Origin: Nocardia sp. XZ_19_385
GTDB lineage: Bacteria; Actinomycetota; Actinomycetes; Mycobacteriales; Mycobacteriaceae
Reading direction: 5' to 3'
DNA: 64,000 bases
Assembly: GCF_015355755.1 (NCBI RefSeq)
Contig: NZ_JACVEE010000002.1
Location: 2,046,001-2,110,000, forward strand
Part shown: positions 53,699 to 61,990 of the stretch, one piece after another
How the letters are laid out: the number at the start of each line of letters is the position of its first letter
Numbering within the stretch: the first letter of the stretch is position 1
The notes under the pieces: generated by a model
What the model was told of the DNA's origin: nothing
Database searches by the model: none
Seen by the model: the letters and a program-made list of their open reading frames with translations, nothing else
Made by a program: the position numbers and the translations under genes

Positions 53699-55261
53699 CT
53701 ACTGGACCCCCGCTTTCAACACCGGCACCAGCTTGCTGAGCAGCACTTGTTCGGAATCCGAGGACCAGTAGCGGAGCGCGTTGACCGCTTGCGCGTCGTC
53801 CACGACCAGGACCGTGGCGCGGGCGGTGAGCAGGCCGTGCGGGAGGCCCAGCAGCCCGCCGCCGCCCGCGCGGGCGTCGCTGCGGACCGCGAGGATGTAG
53901 CCGGAGGTCACGGCGTTGAAGGCGGTGGAGTACTGGTCCTTGGGTACGGCCCGGAGGGTTTGCTCGTCGCGTTTCCGGACGTAGAACTGGTTGTAGACGA
54001 AGCCGAGTTCGGCGAGGAAGTCGGTAGGGCGGCTGGACGGGAGGAAGATCTCCATCTCCGGTTCCTCCTCGCGGCCGGTGCCGGAGATGTTCACCATCAG
54101 GATTTGTTTGCCCGCGAACTTCGGATTGTCGCTGCGTGCTTGTTCTTTCGGGGGTAGCGAGCTGCTGGGTTCGGCCGACGGCGTGGCCGCGGTAGCGGCG
54201 GGGGAGTTGTCGCGGCCGGCGAACCAGATGCTGCCGCCGATCGCCAGGACGACCACGACGACTGCAGCGGCAATCGCGATCCAGCGCTTCGATGATGCGC
54301 GGGTTTCGCTGGGAGACAGCGCTGTCGAGGTCCATCGATCCGTGGGCGGGGCCGCCATCGAATGCGCCGGGTAACCGGGTGCGGCGGCTTGAATCGGGTA
54401 GGTAGGGGAGGTCTGCGGCGGCGCCTCGCCGCCGAGTGCCCGGGCAGCGGCATCGGTGAATTCCCGGCAGGTGGCGTATCTTTCGGCCGGATTCTTCGCC
54501 ATCGCTCGGGCGAACACCTGGTCCAGCGCGACCGGCAATCCCGGATGCACTGCGCTGGCCCGCGGCGGCGGTTGCTGCAGGTGCCCCATCATGACCATCG
54601 CCGGCTGCGCACCCGGGTAAGGGTTCTGGCCGGTGAGCAGTTTGTAGAGCGAACACGCCAGGCTGTAGATGTCCGAGCGCGGATCCAGCCGCTCCCCGGA
54701 CAACTGCTCCGGCGAGGCGTAGGCGATGGTGGCCAGGAAGGTGCCGGTCTGGGTCAGCTCGTTGGCGTCGTCGGAGGACTTCGCCACCCCGAAATCGGTG
54801 AGCAGTACGCGCTCTTCGTCGTCGTCCTCATGTGAGAGCAGGAAGTTCGCGGGCTTGATGTCCCGGTGCAGCAGCCCTTTCCGGTGCGCGTAATCCAGCC
54901 CCTTGCCGACCTCGGTGATGATCCGCAGGGCGCGAACGGGATTCATCGACCGCGGGTCACGCTCGAGGACGGCGGCCACGTCCGTGCCCCGCACATACTG
55001 CATGGCGATCCACAGCTGACCGTGCTCCTCGCCGCGGTTGTACACCGAGACGATATTCGGATGATCCAGTCCCGCAGCGAGATTGGCTTCCCGCTCGAAA
55101 CGCGCCCGGAACTCGTCGTCGGCGGTGTGCTCGACGCTGAGCACCTTGATGGCGTCGGTGCGCGGCAGGCTGGGGTGCTGGGCCAGGTAGACCGTGCCCA
55201 TGCCGCCGGCACCGAGTACCCGCTCGATCCGGTAGCCGCCGACGATGGTGCCCGGGCGCAT
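53699..55261 (-). CDS. Transmembrane Ser/Thr protein kinase with non-PASTA ectodomain (kinase 2)
   Basis: A 520-residue kinase paralogous to kinase 1. Motifs: 'GAGGMGTV' (17-24), K39, 'HRDIKPANFLL' with D134, 'DFGVAKS' (D156), 'YASPEQL'. Membrane segment at 327-347. The ectodomain of about 170 residues shares with kinase 1 'NPKFAGK', 'FLAELGFVYNQFY', 'GLLGLPHGLL' and the end 'VLLSKLVPVLKAGV'. It follows lipoprotein 6 by nine bases and precedes lipoprotein 5, so each kinase closes a block of lipoproteins. The activation loop keeps the Thr residues used for autophosphorylation in this class. Confidence 0.92.
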   Translation of the reverse strand: MRPGTIVGGYRIERVLGAGGMGTVYLAQHPSLPRTDAIKVLSVEHTADDEFRARFEREANLAAGLDHPNIVSVYNRGEEHGQLWIAMQYVRGTDVAAVLERDPRSMNPVRALRIITEVGKGLDYAHRKGLLHRDIKPANFLLSHEDDDEERVLLTDFGVAKSSDDANELTQTGTFLATIAYASPEQLSGERLDPRSDIYSLACSLYKLLTGQNPYPGAQPAMVMMGHLQQPPPRASAVHPGLPVALDQVFARAMAKNPAERYATCREFTDAAARALGGEAPPQTSPTYPIQAAAPGYPAHSMAAPPTDRWTSTALSPSETRASSKRWIAIAAAVVVVVLAIGGSIWFAGRDNSPAATAATPSAEPSSSLPPKEQARSDNPKFAGKQILMVNISGTGREEEPEMEIFLPSSRPTDFLAELGFVYNQFYVRKRDEQTLRAVPKDQYSTAFNAVTSGYILAVRSDARAGGGGLLGLPHGLLTARATVLVVDDAQAVNALRYWSSDSEQVLLSKLVPVLKAGVQ

Positions 55262-55270
55262 TGATTCTCC

Positions 55271-56506
55271 TCAGCTGTTCGCGAGCAGCGCGTACTGCGC
55301 CGCTGCCCGCTGGTGCACGTCGTCGATCTTGGCCGAACTGACGATTCCGACGTACTCGTGATAGGCCACGACGCAGGTGAAGTGGCTGTTCTTGAATCTC
55401 GGGTTCTTGGTCTCCGCGCACGCCGCGTTCGGGACATTCGCCGGGGCTGCCGCCACCCGCACCTTCTCGTACGGAACAGTCAGATCGGCAACGATTTTCC
55501 GGGCGGTCGCGGCATCCGGGGTGCGGGCTACCAGGTTCTCCTCGTTCATGCCGAAGGCGTCCGAATTCAGCGCGGCCAGCGCGGCCTTGGCAGCTTCCCG
55601 GTTCTTGGCGAAATGCAGCATGCCTTGGCGGCCGGCGGTGACAAGGCGATTGCTGTAACTCGGGCGAGGTGTCAGGTCATCGTCGGCCAGCGTCCGGCTG
55701 ACCAGATTGTCCGGATCCCAGCGCAGTTGAAACACGTCGATGAGCGGGATCGGCCGGAACCGGTCCAGCATCGGCAGCTGGGTTTCGTAGGACTTCTCGG
55801 CCAGCGCCTGTAGTGGATCCAGGTTTGCCGTGGGAGTGGAGACGAGGAAGGCGACTACGAAGGAACCGTGCGCCAGCATCGTGCGCAGAAACGGCGATCC
55901 GGGCCGCCAATACGAATGCGCGCCAGTGTATTTCGACAACGTCACCGGCTGGTTGTCCGGGCTCGCGGCGAAATCCGCGTCGTAGAACTCTTTCGCGGCC
56001 AGCTTCGCGCGGTCGGCATCCGGGAATTGCATGACCATGGAGACGACAATCGTCTCGTCGGCGGCGGACTTCGTCGCCCAGTCGTCCGTACCGACCGACA
56101 GGCTGAAGCTCTTGTCCGAACCGTTCGTCTCCAGTCCATAGGCCAGCTTGTGGCGGACCGCGATCGGCTCCAGATCCGCCCGGCGCCCGAGCGCCTCGGG
56201 CAGCACCCCGGTAGTGATGGCATAGGGCCAGTAGCCGGTCTTCAGACGTGGGTCGATGTCATAGGCGGTCGCCACATGGTCGGCCAGCCGCATCGCCGCG
56301 ATGTCCCGCTTGACGTGGAACATCGGCACGATCTCGTCGTTGTGCGCGTGGTAGGGCACCGTCGCGTATTTGCCCACATTCAGTGTGCGGACATCGATTT
56401 CGCCGGGCGTCGAAGTACCGGAAACGGTCGATCCGCAGGCGGTGAGCGCCGCCGCCATCAGGAAGACGGCAGCCGTTGTTCCGCCGCGTCGCATCAGGCC
56501 CCTCAT
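55271..56506 (-). CDS. Array lipoprotein 6 (DUF7373-like)
   Basis: 411 residues; signal peptide with lipobox 'LTAC'. It has 'LNVGKYATVPYHAHND', 'HSYWRPGSPFLRTMLAHGSF', 'RWDPDNLVSRTLADDD', a Cys pair ('AACAET...FTCVVAYHEYVGI') and the ending 'RAAAQYALLANS'. The middle part (residues about 60-130) is the most divergent of the array. The ATG overlaps the stop of lipoprotein 7 by four bases; a second ATG lies four codons inside. It immediately precedes kinase 2. Confidence 0.8.
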   Translation of the reverse strand: MRGLMRRGGTTAAVFLMAAALTACGSTVSGTSTPGEIDVRTLNVGKYATVPYHAHNDEIVPMFHVKRDIAAMRLADHVATAYDIDPRLKTGYWPYAITTGVLPEALGRRADLEPIAVRHKLAYGLETNGSDKSFSLSVGTDDWATKSAADETIVVSMVMQFPDADRAKLAAKEFYDADFAASPDNQPVTLSKYTGAHSYWRPGSPFLRTMLAHGSFVVAFLVSTPTANLDPLQALAEKSYETQLPMLDRFRPIPLIDVFQLRWDPDNLVSRTLADDDLTPRPSYSNRLVTAGRQGMLHFAKNREAAKAALAALNSDAFGMNEENLVARTPDAATARKIVADLTVPYEKVRVAAAPANVPNAACAETKNPRFKNSHFTCVVAYHEYVGIVSSAKIDDVHQRAAAQYALLANS

Positions 56507-57720
56507 TTCGCCGTCACCAGCAGTGCGTACTGAGCCGAAATCCGTTGTTGTGCATCGAGTAACTGCTGTGAGGGGACCAGCGCGGTGTAGCGGTCGTAGG
56601 ACACCGCGCAATAGAAACGGATGGCGAGCTTGTCCTTTCCGACGTACTCCCAGCACTTGGCCTGCGGCAAATTCTTCGGTGCGGCGGCAGTGCGCACCTT
56701 CTTGCTCAGCTCGGTGTGCTGCTCGAACAAGCGCAGTGCGGCCGCCCGATCCCGGGCCCGGTAGACGCGCGCCTGATCCTGGGCATAGCGATCCACCCCC
56801 GCCGCTTCCCAATTCGGCCGAGCCGCACCCGGTGTCGTGCTGAAATGCAGCCCGGCCAGGCCGGTATACACCCCGGGCGGGTTCGTGTTGAACTCCTCGT
56901 TGATGCGTGGCAGCGTGCGCCCGAGCATCCCATCGATATCCAGTTGCAGGTTCATCAACTGATCGGCCGGCGTCGGCGTGAATTTCGCGACGGCGGGCAC
57001 GACGGCATCGAGACTCTTCTGCACCAGGGTCAGTAATTCGTTCTGATCGACCACTTCGGCATGAATCCGCAGGTAGTCGTAGACCCAGCTGTAGATGACC
57101 AGTTTTCCGGTCGCGAACCAGGAACCGATGGACTGCGTGGTCGGGACCCAATGCGCCTTGGCCGCTGGATATTTCGGAATCTCCACCGGCACGTTCTGAT
57201 CGTTGTAGCCCCGGTCGGACAACTCCAGCGCGACCGCCATCTCGGCGGCCTTCTGCTCGTCCGGGAACACCATGACCACGTTCATCAGGTCGATGCCCTG
57301 GACATTGAGGTCGGTGGTGCCGCCGCTGGCGAATCCGGTGACGAAATCCGGTGCGACCTCGGCGAATTTGTCCAGCTTGATGGCGTCGCTCAGGTCGGAG
57401 TGCCGCGGATCGAAGAACACTCGCGAGGTGAGTTTGTGCCCGAACTGGAATCGCGGGTCGATCTCGGAGGTGAGCGGTAGGAAATTCGCCAGCCGCTCGG
57501 CCTCGATGATCTTCGCCTGCTCGATCGTCTTGACCACGCCGTACTCGCGCGGCTTGGCCGGGTGGTTGCCCACATCCAGCGTGCTCAGATCGATCACCGG
57601 CTCCGGCGGCAACGCTGCCGCCGCCATCGGCTGATCCGACCCGCACGCACCGGCGCCCAGCGCCACCACTACGACAGCACTCGCGATGCGAATTGCTTTC
57701 CACCCCACGCCGAAACGCAT
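56503..57720 (-). CDS. Array lipoprotein 7 (DUF7373-like)
   Basis: 405 residues; lipobox 'AGAC'. Family marks are 'LDVGNHPAKPREYG', 'LQLDIDGMLGRTLPRINE', 'ARVYRARDRAAALRLFEQHT', the Cys pair 'AKCWEYV...FYCAVSYDRYTAL' and the ending 'RISAQYALLVTAK', close to lipoprotein 1. The ATG was chosen because GGAGGGG lies about five bases upstream; an in-frame alternative seven codons earlier lacks a site. It is 76 bases behind lipoprotein 8 and coupled to lipoprotein 6. Confidence 0.8.
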   Translation of the reverse strand: MRFGVGWKAIRIASAVVVVALGAGACGSDQPMAAAALPPEPVIDLSTLDVGNHPAKPREYGVVKTIEQAKIIEAERLANFLPLTSEIDPRFQFGHKLTSRVFFDPRHSDLSDAIKLDKFAEVAPDFVTGFASGGTTDLNVQGIDLMNVVMVFPDEQKAAEMAVALELSDRGYNDQNVPVEIPKYPAAKAHWVPTTQSIGSWFATGKLVIYSWVYDYLRIHAEVVDQNELLTLVQKSLDAVVPAVAKFTPTPADQLMNLQLDIDGMLGRTLPRINEEFNTNPPGVYTGLAGLHFSTTPGAARPNWEAAGVDRYAQDQARVYRARDRAAALRLFEQHTELSKKVRTAAAPKNLPQAKCWEYVGKDKLAIRFYCAVSYDRYTALVPSQQLLDAQQRISAQYALLVTAK

Positions 57721-57796
57721 GCTTCCCCTCCACCGAGCCAACTCCCGCGGGGGATGCTACAGGCGACCAAACGGTCTGTGCCAGTTGGCGGATTGG

Positions 57797-59002
57797 TTAC
57801 AAGCTGTTGGCCAGCAACGCGTACTGTGCGGCGACCTTCTGCCGCACATCCGGCTCCTTGTCGCTGGTCACCAAAGCCACGTACCGCTTGTATTGCACGT
57901 AGCAGCGGTACTTGTAGTCCCGCTCGGTATCGCCTTTGCTGTTGAGTTTCAGGCACTTCGCGCCCGGCACGTCTTCGGGTGCGCTGATCGAGTCGAACTT
58001 GTCGCCTGCCTCGGTGATCAGGCCGGGGAGCAGCTGCTGTGCGGCGGCGTCGTCGCGCGCGCGGAACACCGAGCCGGCCGAGACGTGCGCGGTCTTGTCC
58101 ACGCCTGTTTCCGCCAGGAGTTTCGCGGCGCGGCCCTCGTCATCGGAATCGTGGACGAAATGGTTCGGGCCGAAAATGGCGAACTTCTGCGGGTCGGGTG
58201 TGTGCTCTTTGCGGTCCTGTACGGCGACGCGCGCCAGCATGCCGTCGGGATCGACCTTCAGCGAATCCAATTTGTCGGCCGGGGTGGCCTGGAAACTGTC
58301 CAGCACCGGGATCTGCACGGCCAAGGTCTTGTCCACCCAGCTGATCAGGTCGCTGCTGTCGGCCCGGGGCCGCGCCACGAACAGCGAGATGACGAAGCTC
58401 TTGTGGGCGTAGAACGCGCCGGCGTTGGCGATGCCGGGGCGCCAATGCAGAAACGCGTCCGGATATTTCGTGGACAGCAGCTTGCGGTTGTCGGGGGAGA
58501 CGCCGATATCGGCGTCCTCGAGTTCCTTGGCGGCGTTCTTGGCAGCGGACTCGTCCGGGAAACGCAACACCACCGTGGTGATGGCGGTGGTGCCGGCCGC
58601 GGGCCGGGTCGAGCCTTCCGGATCCGGCTGGTCGGCGCCGCTTGCGGCATAACCCGCGACCATCTTCCGTTTCTCCAGAATCGGTTGTGACACGTTCGCC
58701 AGGAAGTCGATCGCCTTTTCGGTATCGGCGAAGACCGTGTTTCCGCGGCCGTGGATCAGCGAGGAATCGACCTTCACCGCCGGCGGGACGGCGTCGGACA
58801 TCCGCATGCCTTCCAGCAGCGCGCCTTTACCGCTCGAGTTCTGGTCGTATTTGTGCCGGTCCACCGGGTAGGGCCCGACTTCCAGCTTGCGAACATCCAG
58901 TTCCCCGGCGGTGGGGGTGCCGGCTACTCCGCTGCACGCGGTGAGCATTGCGGTCACCAGCAGGCACCCCGCACCGGCCGCGATGCGCGACATCCGAACC
59001 AT
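57797..59002 (-). CDS. Array lipoprotein 8 (DUF7373-like), first gene of the array
   Basis: 401 residues; lipobox 'LTAC'. It has 'LEVGPYPVDRHKYDQN', 'FLHWRPGIANAGAFYAHKSF', 'LKVDPDGMLARVAVQ', the Cys pair 'AKCLKLN...YRCYVQYKRYVALV' and the ending 'KVAAQYALLANSL'. GAGGGG lies eight bases before the ATG. It is divergent from the FHA gene across 163 bases, which must hold the promoter of the entire leftward array. Confidence 0.8.
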   Translation of the reverse strand: MVRMSRIAAGAGCLLVTAMLTACSGVAGTPTAGELDVRKLEVGPYPVDRHKYDQNSSGKGALLEGMRMSDAVPPAVKVDSSLIHGRGNTVFADTEKAIDFLANVSQPILEKRKMVAGYAASGADQPDPEGSTRPAAGTTAITTVVLRFPDESAAKNAAKELEDADIGVSPDNRKLLSTKYPDAFLHWRPGIANAGAFYAHKSFVISLFVARPRADSSDLISWVDKTLAVQIPVLDSFQATPADKLDSLKVDPDGMLARVAVQDRKEHTPDPQKFAIFGPNHFVHDSDDEGRAAKLLAETGVDKTAHVSAGSVFRARDDAAAQQLLPGLITEAGDKFDSISAPEDVPGAKCLKLNSKGDTERDYKYRCYVQYKRYVALVTSDKEPDVRQKVAAQYALLANSL

Positions 59003-59165
59003 GACAGGCCCCTCGTTCCTCCCGTATGTGCCCTTCGAAGTTACCGGAAAACGGGGTCCGCGAGCGACCGAAATGTCCGCTGCCTCCCCTGGCGCTGCTG
59101 CGGCCCACTACCCTGTGTGACATGACCGCGATCCAGAACCACGTACTCGGCGGAGGCCGATTCCG

Positions 59166-60431
59166 GTGAAGGATCAGCAGGTCGAGGTGGTCGCGGGCGC
59201 GCATGCCGTAGCCCGGGTGGCGGGTGCGGTGGTGGTCGTCGCGCATCGCGAAAGTGGACGGCTGGGCCCGGAATCCGCCGCTGTCCGAGCCTTGGAATCG
59301 CTGGCCGGGCTTGTTCGCGAGGCGGCTCGGCAATCCCCGCGCGGGCCCGGCGCCCTGGTGGCCCGCCAGTCGACGCGCTGGCTGATGAAGGATGCCGAGC
59401 AGATCAGCCCGGGGGTGCCCATCGATTTCGGCATCCTGTCCGCGGCCGAGAACGGCGGAGTGGCGATCTTCCTGCACGGCAACGTCACCGCGGTGCTGGC
59501 CGGGGCCGCGGGAATCGAGCAGTACCGGGGCAGTGACGCCGCGTTCACCGTCGACAGAGTCGCCTCGGTCCCGGCGCACGCCCTCGCGCTGTTCGCCGAC
59601 GACGCGCAGGGCCGGATCCCGGAACTCCCCGCCGACCGCGGCATCGGCCGTCTGGTCGAAGGGATCGCGCAGGGCGCCGGGGCGATCGTGTGGTCAGCGG
59701 GAGCGGCCCGGCTACCCACAGAACCTCCTGCCGCCCAGCCTTATCCGCTGCCCACCGCGCGCATCGACCCCGAACCTCGGGAGCCGCAACCGGATCCGCG
59801 CGAGCACGCCGAAACCTCGGTGCACGACCATGATCGGCACCACGCGCTCACCGAACAAGGCGATCTGGAAGACAGCGGCACCAACCCGGCGCCCCGCCCG
59901 GATCCCGACCTGCAGGCCCGCCTGGAAGCCACCGCGAAAGCCACGTCGCTGGTCGTCAAGGTGCGGGGATTCAAGTGCGCCAGAGCGCATCCCAGTGATC
60001 CGCGCTCGGCCTTCTGCACCGTCTGCGGGATGCCGGTGGATCAGACCCAGGCGATCAGCGAGGTGGTCCGCCCACCGCTGGGGATGCTGATCCTCGACGA
60101 CGGCATGACCTACATGCTGGCCGCCGACGCCGTGCTCGGCCGCGATCCCGAGCATTCCGACGCCGCGCAGAACCGCGGCCTGGTGCCGTTGAAGATCGAG
60201 GATTCCTCCGGCGGCATGTCTCGCGCGCACGCCGAGATCCACCTGATGAATTGGGATGTGGCACTGGTGGATCGGGGGTCCACCAACGGCACCCGCACCC
60301 GCATGCCCGGCTACCGCGACTGGGTGCGACTCACCCCGAACCAGCCGATGATCCTGGTCCCGGGCGCCGAGGTGATGATCGGAAACCGCGTGCTGCGTTA
60401 CGAACCGGCGGCCCCGCCGCCGTTCGGCTAG
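59166..60431 (+). CDS. FHA-domain protein with zinc-ribbon-like motif and novel N-terminus
   Basis: A 421-residue cytosolic protein without signal or membrane segment. Residues about 1-185 form an Ala/Val-rich domain I cannot place. A His/Asp/Pro-rich linker follows. Around residue 270-290 the stretch 'CARAHPSDPRSAFCTVCG' has a C-x3-H-x8-C-x2-C arrangement suited to bind zinc. The C-terminal about 110 residues are an FHA domain ('LGRDPEHSD', 'GGMSRAHAEI', 'VDRGSTNGTRTR'), which reads phosphothreonine. The GTG start has GGAGG seven bases upstream. It is divergent from the kinase array and a plausible reader of those kinases (inference). Confidence 0.83.
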   Translation: MKDQQVEVVAGAHAVARVAGAVVVVAHRESGRLGPESAAVRALESLAGLVREAARQSPRGPGALVARQSTRWLMKDAEQISPGVPIDFGILSAAENGGVAIFLHGNVTAVLAGAAGIEQYRGSDAAFTVDRVASVPAHALALFADDAQGRIPELPADRGIGRLVEGIAQGAGAIVWSAGAARLPTEPPAAQPYPLPTARIDPEPREPQPDPREHAETSVHDHDRHHALTEQGDLEDSGTNPAPRPDPDLQARLEATAKATSLVVKVRGFKCARAHPSDPRSAFCTVCGMPVDQTQAISEVVRPPLGMLILDDGMTYMLAADAVLGRDPEHSDAAQNRGLVPLKIEDSSGGMSRAHAEIHLMNWDVALVDRGSTNGTRTRMPGYRDWVRLTPNQPMILVPGAEVMIGNRVLRYEPAAPPPFG

Positions 60432-61870
60432 GAGTACCGCGACATGCAGGTGTTCTCGCCGTAGAGCACGCCCGCACGGAACGCGTCCACCCGCGAAAAC
60501 CCACTGGGCACCGTCTGCCCGCGGGCGTCGCTGGCCGCCAGGCCGTCGGTCAGCAAACCGGACACCGCTTCGTCCAAATCGCCTGCGGCCAAAGCGATAT
60601 CGCCGTTCTCCCGGGAACGGCTCGGGTCCGCCAGCTTGCCGGTCACCACCCCAGCCAGGCAGGCTGCCCGCAATCCGGTCTTCGCCCCGGTCAGCGACTG
60701 CCCGTGCGACTTCTGCACCGCGAGGGCGTACCGCGCGATGAACACCACGTATCCGTTGTAATCGCCGGTCACCTTGAGCGGCAGCGGATTTTCCTCGTCC
60801 TCGTCGCTGCGGGTGCCGCGTTTGGACAGCTCCGGGATGTCGGTGGCGATGAGATTCTTTGCGGGGCAATACGACACGGGGTTGGTGGTGGTGCCGTCCT
60901 TGCAGTCGATCTTCGCTGTCGAATAGTCGTAGGTAGGGGCCTTGTCCACGGGCAGGATCGAGGCGAGCGCCTTGCTGAGCTCGACCAGCGTCTCCTTGTT
61001 GACCGGGTACTCGCCGGACTGGCCGCCGAAGGTCTGCGGCAAATTGCCGCGGCGGGAAGTGATTTCGTCGGCGTCGATGCGCTTGCAGGAGGCGGGGCCG
61101 TCGGTGAACCCGATCTGCACGGCCGTCACCCGCTCGAACGCCGAACCGTGCACGCTCTCCGGATCGTCCGGGTTGGAGTCGCGAATCGCGACCGTCGCGG
61201 CCAGTACCTTGTTCAGCCCGTCGGAGGTGTTGATGGTGAAGTGCTTCGCTTTGCCTTCGGCCACATGGCGAATGAACGCGCCCGCGAAGCAGTCGGCCTG
61301 CTGCTCCTTGACGATCACCGGGTCCTTGGTGCCGACGATCTTGGACATGGTCTGGATGGCGTGCCCGTATTCGTGCGCCAGCACCATCACCACGGCCATC
61401 TTGTCGAAGGTCTCCACCATGGTCGGCAGCAGCACCGAACGGTCCCAGCCGATGGAGTTGTCCAGGCGGCAGTAGGCGGCGTTCACCAGCCGATAGGTGG
61501 TGTCCTTGCAGAACTCTGGAGCCTGCGCGCGTGGGGCTTTCGCGCTCCAGGAGATCAGCTTGTCGACCGGGGAGAAATCGCCGTCGAAGAACTTCTGGTA
61601 TTCCCCGGCCCAGTAACTTTGGATGTCGTCGACGGCGTTGAGGGCGAGCTTGTCGATGTCGCCGCCGTCACCGTTGGTCGCCTTCAGCGTGCTGTCCGCG
61701 ACGCCTTGGCGCGGCCCGCTGGGACCCTGGGTAGTAGGCAGGCCGGCGACCTTGAACGGGTCGTCGTAGACCGACACCGCGCGCCCGTCCACCGACCGGG
61801 TACAGCCGGCCAGTAACGCCACCGTGCAGAGCAGAACCGTAACGACAGCGGTCACTGGAAGTTTCGGCAA
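60428..61870 (-). CDS. Secreted lipoprotein zinc metallopeptidase (HEXXH)
   Basis: A 480-residue lipoprotein: signal 'PVTAVVTVLLCTVALLAGC' with the lipobox Cys at position 23. The zinc site is 'LAHEYGHAIQ' (H166, E167, H170), with a downstream 'EQQADCFAGAF' providing the third ligand, as in the neutral zinc metallopeptidase (YpfJ-type) family. Six or more cysteines in the mature part suggest disulfides. I chose the TTG start because GGGGGAG lies three to four bases upstream and it gives a clean signal peptide; the frame extends 14 codons further. The stop overlaps the stop of the convergent FHA gene (CTAG). Confidence 0.85.
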   Translation of the reverse strand: MPKLPVTAVVTVLLCTVALLAGCTRSVDGRAVSVYDDPFKVAGLPTTQGPSGPRQGVADSTLKATNGDGGDIDKLALNAVDDIQSYWAGEYQKFFDGDFSPVDKLISWSAKAPRAQAPEFCKDTTYRLVNAAYCRLDNSIGWDRSVLLPTMVETFDKMAVVMVLAHEYGHAIQTMSKIVGTKDPVIVKEQQADCFAGAFIRHVAEGKAKHFTINTSDGLNKVLAATVAIRDSNPDDPESVHGSAFERVTAVQIGFTDGPASCKRIDADEITSRRGNLPQTFGGQSGEYPVNKETLVELSKALASILPVDKAPTYDYSTAKIDCKDGTTTNPVSYCPAKNLIATDIPELSKRGTRSDEDEENPLPLKVTGDYNGYVVFIARYALAVQKSHGQSLTGAKTGLRAACLAGVVTGKLADPSRSRENGDIALAAGDLDEAVSGLLTDGLAASDARGQTVPSGFSRVDAFRAGVLYGENTCMSRYS

Positions 61871-61977
61871 TGCTCCCCCTAAGTCGGCCGGTCTCACTAA
61901 CACAACACTCACTTGTCATTCGCTTAACAACCGGCTGCAGGCGCGTCGGGGGCACCGCCGATGTCTGGGTGATGGCA

Positions 61978-61983
61978 TAGTAT
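61978..61983 (+). promoter_or_regulatory. Possible -10 box for a leaderless transcript
   Basis: TAGTAT fits TAnnnT. The expected transcription start seven to eight bases downstream falls at or next to the A of the ATG of the FHA-ABC gene, and there is no Shine-Dalgarno sequence in between. This is consistent with a leaderless mRNA, common in Mycobacteriales. Confidence 0.4.
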
Positions 61984-61990
61984 CCGCTGC

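Noticed and set aside
55271..57733. An 820-codon frame read as a double-length lipoprotein
   Set aside because: The first half is out of frame with lipoprotein 7, and a signal peptide with lipobox follows the internal ATG.
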